DNA from: Fistularia commersonii
Lineage: Eukaryota > Chordata > Actinopteri > Syngnathiformes > Fistulariidae
Direction: 5' to 3'
Assembly (NCBI GenBank): GCA_037954325.1
Contig: JBBMNZ010000026.1
Location: 2,454,501 to 2,518,500, forward strand
DNA: 64,000 bases
The notes beneath the pieces were generated by a model. It searched no databases. It was not told the DNA's origin and worked only from the letters and a program-made list of their open reading frames with translations. Position 1 is the first letter of the stretch; each line of letters starts with the position of its first letter. This document shows positions 55,978-64,000 of this stretch, piece by piece. The position numbers and the translations under genes are program-made.

Positions 55978-56682
55978 CAGTGGTGGGCCGTCAAGGCCTG
56001 CAAGGCCTTCTCTGCTGGCCTAGAAAATATCTGAATCACAGACGGATTTTAATTATAATCTGTCCGTAAATGCTTAAATAATTCTAAATGGTGAGGCAGC
56101 TTCCTTTGATAGCTTTTCCCCTGGCTGTGCCGTTTCTACACATGTATTTTCATATTCAAGCATTTAACCAATCAAATGTCAGTCATTATTTGTTGCCAGG
56201 TAGGGTCAAAGTCAAAGAAATTGGCCAGAGGCCTGCAGAATCAGATTCACGAGCCTTGGGCTTTGAGCAAAAAATAAGTGTCGATGAAACGATTGCTTCA
56301 ACCGATCAGACACCAAGGCCTTCTAGAAGGCTAAGGTAACATCAGCGTGTACCACGAGTATACTAGCCAGAGCTAGCAGGCTGCATCTAAAGCGAGCTAC
56401 TCGAAACACAAATATAGTTGTGTCGATATAATAGCTAATTTGTCAACCCATGATGGCTGAAGGAAGAGACAAAGACGGACTTTTCAAGAAAAGCTGGGCA
56501 TCGCTAAGAAAGGTCGGGCATTTCCGAAGCCAGCAGGCCTGTGACAGCGAGGAAAAGGATTTGTCCGTCACTTTCAGTGCGTCATAAGATGTTTTTTATA
56601 GCCATAAAACAGTTATTAAGGGGTGATTTAATAAATGGAGCACGACTGAAGGCCTAGTTGTGAAATGCACGTCCCTCTACTG
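55978..56682 (+). mobile_element. hAT-like non-autonomous element, second family
   Basis: Starts CAGTGGTGGGCCGTCAAGGC and ends AATGCACGTCCCTCTACTG. Flanked by AT-rich 8-mers (ATATATAT and ATATCTAT, one difference). No intact transposase; the interior frame at 56088-56339 is unassigned. Confidence 0.7.
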
Positions 56683-56714
56683 ATATCTATCTATCTATAT
56701 ATATAGATAGATAT

Positions 56715-56945
56715 ATATCAATTTCTTCTTCCGCTTATCCTGCACCCAGGGTTGCGGTGGATGCTGGAGCCTATCCCCGCTGTCATTGGGCGAGAGGTAG
56801 GGTACACCAGCCAATCACGGGGCCACATACAAATACAGGCAACATTCACTCATTCATTCGGGGCAATTTTCCCAATTTTTTTCCAATTAACCTGCATGTT
56901 TTTGGACTGTGGGAGGAAACCAGCGAACCCGGAGGAAACCCAGGA
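56715..56945 (-). repeat. Fish dispersed repeat 3' part
   Basis: TTCTTCCGCTTATCCTGCACC, GATGCTGGAGCCTATCCCCG, GGCGAGAGGTAGGGTACACC and TTTTTGGACTGTGGGAGGAAA are the distal part of the common fish SINE/LINE-like repeat, in reverse. Confidence 0.75.
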
Positions 56946-57205
56946 CTGTCTCAGAAAATTAGAATATTGTGATAAAGTTCTTTTTTCTTCTGTAATGTAA
57001 AACAAAAATGTCATACATTCTGGATTCATTACAAATCAACTGAAATATTGCAAACCTTTTATTATTCTTATATCGCTGGTTATAGCTTACATCTTAAGAA
57101 AACTCAAAAATCCTATCTCAAAATATTAGAATATCATGAAAAAGTGTTTTTTTGTTTTTTTAATTGCATTACAGAAGATAAAGAACTTTATCGTAATATT
57201 TTCTG
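56941..57205 (+). mobile_element. Tc1/mariner-like MITE, second family, 3'-truncated
   Basis: CAGGACTGTCTCAGAAAATT start and the same internal order as 26029-26324, losing similarity after TAAAGAACTTTATCGTAATA. Confidence 0.85.
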
Positions 57206-57499
57206 TGTATATGAAGTTTTTTATACAGTTTTCATATATATATGTGATATAAATTTCTTTTCTTAATTTTTAATTTTATTTCAGTATTCTTTCTTCTTAT
57301 TATTATTCTAATTTTCTGTGTATATAAAGTTTTTTTCATACAGTTTTCATGTCATATAAATTTCTTTTTTTTAATTTTTATTTTTTTATTTTTTTTTATA
57401 TATTTTTTTATTTTATTATTGATATTCACAATTTTGATGCCACTACCCCATATGCCCTCCAGTTGCCCCTCGGAGACAAATAAAGATTTTAAATTCTAT

Positions 57500-58070
57500 T
57501 TCTGGGGCCTCCAGAGACCATTAAAGAAACCCAACATGGAAAGGCCTGGACCCCGGGATCTTCTCGAGGCGGCGGCGCTAACCTCCTCTTCCCTCCTCTC
57601 CACTCCGCTCCCCTTCCCCTCCCGCCCTCCTCGCCGCTTTTATCGCCGTCATTAAGATGCGGCGCGGGGAAGTGATTGCCGCTCCAAACCCCAGAGATAT
57701 CTTTGAGGATCAAGTGAAATAAGTGCTGCCGGTGATGGTTTAGCATACGTAATACCAGACATGATGGGGATGGAGGAACGCTCGGAGATAGCTTGCAACG
57801 CCGGCTATTTTTACCTGGCGCTTCCATCTTGAAAATATATCATATGTCCCCCTTTTTTTTTCTTGAAGGGGGATTATTTCTGATGAATTCACAATTACTT
57901 GAAGTGCGATGGAGAGAGTGAAACTTTTCATGCTTTGCTGATAAATCATCAGAACAAACCACATGTCTTGCTATCATCGCCTTTGGGATGGAACCACGTG
58001 CGTCCCGGAGCTCGTCAAAGTCAAACTTTAGCTGAAAGCCGGGTTTCCCCCCCCCCCCCCCCCCCCGCCG
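57500..58070. other. Repeat-poor block, no gene seen
   Basis: Non-repetitive DNA (CATTAAGATGCGGCGCGGGG, AGATATCTTTGAGGATCAAG) ending in a run of about 18 C near 58049-58066. No exons are supportable; candidate conserved non-coding element. Confidence 0.35.
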
Positions 58071-58233
58071 TAATTGCATTTGGCAATATCCAATGGTAAT
58101 AACTGAAAAAATGTAAGGTGGCCAATTTCACTGTTCCAATGGAGTGTGAAGAGGATTGTAATTCAAAGGGTTCTGACACAGTGGAGTTTAGCTCCGTCAT
58201 CAGTCTGATATGAGGGAGGGCGAGGAACTGCCC

Positions 58234-58236
<3 letters not shown>

Positions 58237-58271
<35 letters not shown>
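58237..58271. repeat. (GT)n microsatellite
   Basis: About 17 GT units. Confidence 0.94.
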
Positions 58272-58277
<6 letters not shown>

Positions 58278-58439
58278 ACAAAAAACAGCCCAAAAAAAAA
58301 CACGCTAACAGCAGTGCAGGTGGAATGACGGCTGATGTGAAGAGATGTGTGACAGGTATCGTCCTTTTCATTGCAGCTTGAATTCATTCATTCATTCATT
58401 CGATGCTTCGCCTGCAGGGAGGCGGAGCCTATCCTAGCC

Positions 58440-58720
58440 CTCTTGTTGAAATCTTCTTGTTTTGGGAGTTTCTTCACTTGAAGATGTTTCAACCCCCTAT
58501 CTGAGAGGCTTCTTCATAGGCGGAAACTCCCCATAGAATAAAAATAAAAATGATTAAAAACTAAAATCTTCTCCTTTGGGTGTTTTGCTTCAGGGGTCAC
58601 CACAGTGAATCAACCTTCTCCATCAAACCCTGTTCTCTGTATCTTCTTCTCTCACACCAATTAACTTCATATCCTCTCTCACTACGGCTTTAAATCTTCT
58701 TTGGAAAAAAATGAAATAAA
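58440..58720 (-). mobile_element. Penelope-like terminal fragment next to LINE tail
   Basis: 58445-58525 is a reverse copy of the Penelope-like end (GAAATCTTCTTGTTTTGGGA, GTTTCTTCACTTGAAGATG, TGAGAGGCTTCTTCATAGG). 58590-58700 is a reverse LINE tail (CAGGGGTCACCACAGTGAAT, CCTGTTCTCTGTATCTTCTT). Confidence 0.75.
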
Positions 58721-59159
58721 ATATATAGATTTAAAAAATCAATAAAATACAATAAAATGAAAACCACAAGTTTTATCAATGGCTGGAATACGAAACTTCC
58801 AATCTGAAAAAAACACTTTTTTATTCTATATTCTATATAGATATATAAAGAATATTATGAACAATATTCTATTGTTCACAGACTATATTTCTATGTTATA
58901 ATTTAGAATTACATAGCATGTATTTTTACCACTGACAATGCAGATAAGTATTTTTTTCCTAATTTTTTCTGCTTTTTTTTCTTCTTCATCGTGCAGGAGT
59001 TTTGTCATGTGACATTTATGTCAAAAGAAAGGGCAGGATTATCTTGCAGATAGACTGAAAATGTGGAGCCGTCCCATTTCTCACCATTCAATGCGAAAAC
59101 CCAAAATCGAAAAATATAGAGATATACTGTAACACCATCCACCCTCTCATTCACACATC

Positions 59160-59400
59160 ATACAGACTATCGGATTTTTATATGAATATATTTTTCATTC
59201 ATCCACTCATTCCTACATCATATTGACTCCATATGATGTGTGAATGAGAGAATGAATGGATGAATGTCTCTATATTATAGAGACATTCATCCATTCATTC
59301 ACTCATAGAGTCATACAACATTCACTCTTTCATTCACGTCTTATAGAGACCAAATATTCACTCATTCATTCACACAACCTACGGAGATATTCAACTATTC
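59160..59400. repeat. Diverged SINE-tail array piece
   Basis: CACTCATTCATTCACAC and GAATGAGAGAATGAATGG motifs in both senses, forming an inverted pair around 59250-59300. Related to 19846-21255. Confidence 0.6.
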
Positions 59401-59819
59401 ACCCTGACCTTCTCTCCAAGACATCTAGCATGTGCCGTCCCTCTGATGGACTCATTGCTGATCCTGTTACCCAAGAAGAGAACCTCAATGAAATGATGAA
59501 CCCGGAGTTTAAGTCTTTTTACCGTCACTCCGAGACCCTTCTGGTGTCACATCTTTGACATTCGCTAACGATGGTTAGCTTTCCGACTTACTGATCCATG
59601 GTGAAACCCAACGACCGCCCTGTAAAATACATGCTATTTGAAGCAACTTTTTTTGGGGGGGGGGGGCTGATACCAAACGTTCCACTGTGGTTGGGGATCT
59701 CTGATCTCCTGCACTCCTGGACCGGTCGCTAGTGGATAACAGGACCACATTCAGGGACATGCAACCATTCACCCTCTCATTCACATGTTGTGCAGAGACA
59801 TGAACCGATTCACCTTCTC

Positions 59820-59980
59820 GTTCGCACGTCTGGGCAATTTAGGGTCTCCAATGAACCTCCGGCATGTTTCTGGACTGTGGAAGGAAACTGGAGAACCCCG
59901 AGGAACCCAACGCAGACACCTGGAGAATCGAAAAGGGGCCCCTCTTGCTGTGAGGCGGAAGCGCTAACCGCTGCCGGCAA
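59820..59980 (-). repeat. Fish SINE-like dispersed repeat copy
   Basis: Reverse copy: AGGGTCTCCAATGAACCTCC, GGAGAACCCCGAGGAACCCA and GAGGCGGAAGCGCTAACCGC. Confidence 0.78.
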
Positions 59981-59989
59981 GGTTAACTA

Positions 59990-60590
59990 CAAGATCTGTT
60001 ATCAAAAATCAAAGATAAATCGTGCGAAACTCTACACGGGTTTTGTTCTGTCCTCCAAACTATCATCCTTTATCTAATTCCCCCTCTGAAAAACATGTTT
60101 TCTTTCCACCCTTCTTCATCTCCCTCTCGGTTTCCCTCTGTTCCTGCCCGTCTCGCTCCATCTACCTCTCTCCTCGGTCCCAGATGTCCTGTCTCTTTGC
60201 TCAAAAGCATTTTCCTTTCGCCGAGTACAATCAACAGTTGTTTGCAGCGTGGAATAACAAAGATTGTCGCCATGGATACTCTCCCATCCCACGAGCGCCG
60301 AGTGGCCCTTTCCCAGTTCTAAAAGGAGCAATTATCTGGTGACATCAAAGACTGACGACAACATGAAAAAGCAAAGCGAGGGACTTGGGCCGAAGCCATT
60401 TATCAGGCAGGTGGAGACGGGGGTTCAGACGGGACGACTGGCTTCAGGCAATAATCAATCGCCCGGGGTCGGTGATGAGAACGTAGTCTTTCCGCTTAAA
60501 ATGTTCCTCTTGGAGAACCCTTAGTGACGGATTAAACCCTGAGAATCCGCTCTTTGGAGGTCGTGGGCCGAAAATCATGTCAATAACATT
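59990..60590. other. Repeat-poor block, no gene seen
   Basis: Includes GCATTTTCCTTTCGCCGAGT and AATAACAAAGATTGTCGCCA, with no exon or repeat match. Candidate conserved non-coding element. Confidence 0.35.
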
Positions 60591-60599
60591 GTTGGATCA

Positions 60600-62112
60600 T
60601 GTCTGTGGAGGTTGTCAGTCATCCAGGTGATGGTGAATTCTTCTTGTCGGGGTAACTGGACTTGAATTTCTTCACTTGAAGACGACACTGGACCAGGAAC
60701 TTCTGCACCCTCCACAGGAAAGATCCATCACGAGAACCGGCCTCTGGTAACTTCCACCTGAGCCGTTCGTGGGATCTAACAGGTTCTCACTTCTTTGTTT
60801 AGCTTCACCTTTTCATATTCCAATCCACGTAATCCCAAAAAAGTTGCAATGAACAATACCTCCGTTAGCATAAAACCTCCTTAGACCTCATTTCTGCCCA
60901 TCAACTCTGAAACGTCACCGACCAGCATTTACTCACATCACCACCTAGAGCACAAACTCTACCTCACCGGGCCACGAACATCCCGTCGACAGCCGAAGGA
61001 AGCAAGACCGAAGCACAGCACATTAGGAAAGTCTTGAGATCCTGTGGCTACCCTCATTGGGTCTTTACCAAATCATAAACCACCAGACGCAGGTGTGTAG
61101 AACAAGAGGAAGAAAACAACAACGAAAAAGAAAATCGTCATACCGATTGCTGCTGGTGCTCCGGAGAAACTCTGAGCATACCCAACAAACAGAGCATACC
61201 GGTACATTTCAAACCCCAGCAACACCCTGAGGCAAAAACCGGTGCACCCCAAGGTACAAGATAGAGAATGTGGCGTCTGCTGTCACTTGCGCTGAGGATT
61301 GTGATGACGTCTACATCGGAGAGACCAAACGACCACTGCACAAACGAGTGGCCCGACACAGGAGAGCCACTGGTCCAGGACAGGACTCCGCGGTCCACCA
61401 ACACCTGAAGGACAAGTGCCTTTCTGTTGAAGACAGCAGTGTCCGTATTCTGGCCAGAGTGGACAGATGGTTTGGGAGAGGAGTCAAAGAAGCCATCTTT
61501 GTCATCTTTGAGAGATGTATCATCCCTGAAGAGAGGAGTGGCCTCAGACACGACTCACAAAAGTACAACGCCACCATAACCCTGGCAGTTCTATTTGGAA
61601 AACTCCCTTTAGGTCATTAGAACTGAAGAAGCCTCTTGGATGTGGGCTGAAATGTCCTCAAGTGATGAAAGTCAAGTCCGGTTGATTTCGACAAGAAAAC
61701 AATATTGGAAGCATCAAGAGCTGGTTTTTCTCCATCGTGCTTGTGATCGATTCAAGCTAAGATCTCCAGCTGGTGTCTTCATGATGACTAATGATTGAAT
61801 TGCCTTTGCCATTATTAAGTCAGTGCCAGTCCTGACCCCTTTTAGTCGAGCCGCCCGACACCTCCCCAGCCAGAGGAGCAAAAGGTCTCTGCTGGTTTAT
61901 ACTTACACTATTACAATAGATAGCAATGATAGTGACGTGGGGGTTCAGCATCTTACCCAACTCTGTAGAGGTTCTCAGTCATCCAGGTGAATTCTTGTCA
62001 AAATCCTCTTGTCTTGGCAGCTGGACTGGAATTTCTTCACTTGAAGATGAGGGAAGGAACGTCTTCAAGTAAAGAAATTCAAGTCCAGATGCCTCGACAA
62101 GAAGATTTCGAC
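60600..62112 (+). mobile_element. Penelope-like element remnant with GIY-YIG endonuclease
   Basis: Penelope-like retroelements encode an RT followed by a GIY-YIG endonuclease. Here only the endonuclease end is open: 61270-61620 encodes VTCAEDCDDVYIGETKRPLH, KRVARHRRA, VHQHLKDKCLS, VDRWFGRGVKEAIFVIFERC and SGLRHDSQKYNATITLAV-stop. The upstream part (HFKP-like and KTGAP pieces near 61195-61250) is frame-broken and no RT is visible. Similar non-coding blocks flank it: 60602-60695 and 61966-62045 share GGTTNTCAGTCATCCAGGTG and GAATTTCTTCACTTGAAGA, and 62022-62090 forms a long imperfect hairpin. These resemble the terminal repeats typical of the family. Non-functional remnant. Confidence 0.88.
61623..61652 (+). 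ncRNA. Hammerhead-ribozyme-like motif in the Penelope end
   Basis: CTGAAGA (61623-61629), a stem-forming AGCC...GGCT segment and GAAA (61649-61652) lie in the order of a hammerhead core, right after the endonuclease stop. Penelope-like elements are known to carry minimal hammerheads. The cleavage-site side was not resolved, so activity is unproven. Confidence 0.45.
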
Positions 62113-62114
62113 AA

Positions 62115-62220
62115 GAATTCGCCTCGTCTCGCCCAAGGTCACTTCGGTATGCTCGCAGGAGGAGCCGGGGATCGAACCGCCAACCTTCTGAGCCTGAGCC
62201 ACGGCCGTCCCCTCGTAGAA
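62115..62220 (-). repeat. SINE-like head fragment
   Basis: GGAGCCGGGGATCGAACCGC, CAACCTTCTGAGCCTGAGCC and ACGGCCGTCCC read as a reverse tRNA-like head with a B-box-like GGTTCGATCCCC. Adjoins the Penelope terminal repeat. Confidence 0.6.
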
Positions 62221-62224
62221 CTTT

Positions 62225-62860
62225 TGTGATTTTAATCTTCTGTAAATCTCATCTGGCAATATTTCATCGCCGGAGCAATATTTTCATTCGTGGAAGGAAA
62301 CTACAAATCCTGTAAGAAGTCCCATAGCCGCACATTATGAAGGGCATCAACAGAAACCCACGGGCCCTTGAGAAAATGAACATTGAATTTTCGTGACATT
62401 TTCGGCGAGCAGTGAGGAATTGATTGCAGTGTTGCTCTCTTAAGAGCTACACTGGCATTCTGATATCATGGGAGCTGCGGGCACAAATAATTGATAGTCT
62501 GCAGAGATGCGGTTCTATTAGGACAAAGTATTGTGGATTTTCAGCAGTGGTCCATATTAAAAACGCGTTACGACTCAGCTTCCAAAAGACTTTCTCAGAA
62601 TTAGTATGATTTCACACGACCACGGTTTCAGCATCGGATGCAGATTTAAAGAAGGTAGCTGTTCACCGAAAGCACCTGCACAAAGTCTCTATTAAAGTTC
62701 TGATACTGAAGGAGCAACATCTAGGTTGCACCACAGGTGGTCTGGCCTTGCTGCCGAGTTGCCTTGCAATGTCCTGACCGTTAGCTTCTCTGCACAGAAG
62801 CAGAATTTAAAAACCCTAAACATCCCGGCGACATCATATCTCAAGGAACTCTCCAAACAC
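62225..62860. other. Repeat-poor block, no gene seen
   Basis: Unique-looking DNA (AGTGTTGCTCTCTTAAGAGC, CAAATAATTGATAGTCTGCA) without exons or repeats. Candidate conserved non-coding element. Confidence 0.35.
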
Positions 62861-62869
62861 GTCCACCTA

Positions 62870-63350
62870 GACCAGGGGTCGGCGATGTTTACCACCCAAA
62901 GAGCCACCTGTTTCCCCACAGTAAAGAAAACACCGGGAGCCTCTCTACCCTGTCAAATTTAAAAGAATTAACACGGCATATCGTGCTTTTTTTTGTCTTT
63001 ACAAACAAAACATGTGTGAACAACTGCAGAGAAAACCAAATGATCGAATTTTTTCGCACGATAAGGCACGCTTAAAATCCTTACATTTTCTCAAAAATCG
63101 TCCGTTCCCCTTATGTAGGAATTCTTGTTGTGCTTACTAGGCTCAAACCATTTTATGTGGTACACTGCGCTCAAACATCGGTCAAAACGTTTTACTGCGA
63201 CTTTGGTGAGCGACCAAGCCGCTCCGCTTGATCGATTGTCGGACCGTTCCCACTCGAAACGGGGACGTCGTGCTAAAGTCGGTCCTTGAATGAATATGGA
63301 TTGCAACATCAGACGACGTCAGATAACTAATTATGTAGTGCTGGAATACA
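62870..63350. repeat. Probable hAT-like repeat debris
   Basis: Begins CCAGGGGTCGGCGATGTTTA with AAAGAGCCACCTG, resembling a common fish repeat end and the fragment at 18495-18570. The remainder is not assigned. Confidence 0.4.
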
Positions 63351-63496
63351 ACGTTGTTCCAACCTCACACTTACTTTAGCTGTCCGCTATTGCTAGCAAC
63401 CATAAATCAATCAGGAAACAGTATGCAGTACTTCCTACCGGTACGTATTGTGCTTCAACAGAACATTACTGTATTTGTGTGTGAGGACCCCCAAAA

Positions 63497-63712
63497 ATGG
63501 CACTTGTTAAGAGACATGCTTACAAGAAAGAATTCAAACTCAATGCTATCAGTCACGCAGTAAATAATGGCAAAAGAGCAGCCGCCAAAGAATTCAACAT
63601 TAATGAATTAATGGTACAAAACTGGAGGAAGCAAGCAGATGAACTGCACCAAGAAGAGTTTCCAAGGGAACAAAGCAAGATCAATGAGATGAATAAGGTT
63701 CGACTAAACTGA
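63497..63712 (+). mobile_element. Pogo/Brinker-type HTH fragment
   Basis: A 71-codon frame opens ALVKRHAYKKEFKLNAISHA, NNGKRAAAKEFNINELMV, QNWRKQADEL, which has the spacing of the N-terminal Brinker/CENP-B-like DNA-binding helix-turn-helix of pogo-family transposases. It then stops, with no DDE catalytic domain in the window. Either a truncated transposon ORF or a first exon whose partner lies outside the window; the former is more likely. Confidence 0.6.
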
Positions 63713-64000
63713 CTATTTTGTTTCACTTGATGTACCGCATGGTTTGTATTATGTATGAAAAACAGACCCTTAAGGGGCACAAAATAAGCAACACTTCTGC
63801 TTGCAACAAAACATTTTGAACTGAAAAAAAGATGTTGGGTTGAAGGTTACTTTTAAGCAAATGCTGTGAGCAAATGACTATTTGAGTCCTTCTTGTGCTT
63901 ATGAAAAAAAAGCCAGACTTGAATTATCCACCGGCAGCAAACCAAAAATTGCGTCTTCTCTCTGCGTGCTGTCGTCCTTTAACACATTGTATTTAGATGT

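Overview
This window is vertebrate nuclear DNA, almost certainly from a ray-finned (teleost) fish. The evidence is: intron-split genes with GT/AG junctions, dense AC/GT and AAT microsatellites, many fish-type dispersed repeats (Tc1/mariner-like and hAT-like MITEs, tRNA-headed SINE-like copies, 5'-truncated non-LTR retrotransposon tails, a Penelope-like element), and four recognisable vertebrate loci. I cannot name the species.

Gene layout. (1) About 361-7985 (+): a complement component C7 locus with most of its splice sites, from a 5' thrombospondin exon through MACPF, second TSP1, two Sushi and two factor-I-like modules. It carries two in-frame stops, at least three reading-frame breaks, and missing LDLa-coding sequence, so I call it a pseudogene. 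(2) 10106-17457 (-): rgs7bp, six exons that join into an intact 252-residue R7-RGS binding protein. (3) 22127 to about 28950 (-): the 3' part of rnf180, a membrane-anchored RING E3 ligase, with one large GC-rich exon, the RING exon, a linker exon and the transmembrane exon; its N-terminal exons were not found. (4) 33565-34830 (+): intronless htr1a, the 5-HT1A serotonin receptor, complete at 421 residues. The rgs7bp - rnf180 - htr1a block, with rnf180 and htr1a head to head, matches the arrangement known from human chromosome 5q12. The C7 pseudogene lies beyond the 3' end of rgs7bp.

From about 35.2 kb to the end I see no host gene. The region is a patchwork of tandem arrays, MITEs, retrotransposon pieces (including one 5'-truncated LINE with a clean 15-bp target duplication inside another transposon), a Penelope-like GIY-YIG endonuclease remnant with hammerhead-ribozyme-like motifs, large AT-rich microsatellites, and a few repeat-poor blocks that could be conserved non-coding elements around htr1a.

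The three intact genes share neuronal G-protein themes: htr1a is a Gi/o-coupled receptor, and rgs7bp anchors the R7 RGS complex that shortens Gi/o signals. This is a functional association only; the shared synteny does not by itself show co-regulation. No wholly new system is evident. The most useful observations are the broken C7 copy beside intact neighbours, the dated LINE-into-MITE insertion, the Penelope/hammerhead remnants, a 38-bp perfect palindrome beside the first rgs7bp splice donor, and one unassigned exon-like open frame between rnf180 and htr1a.
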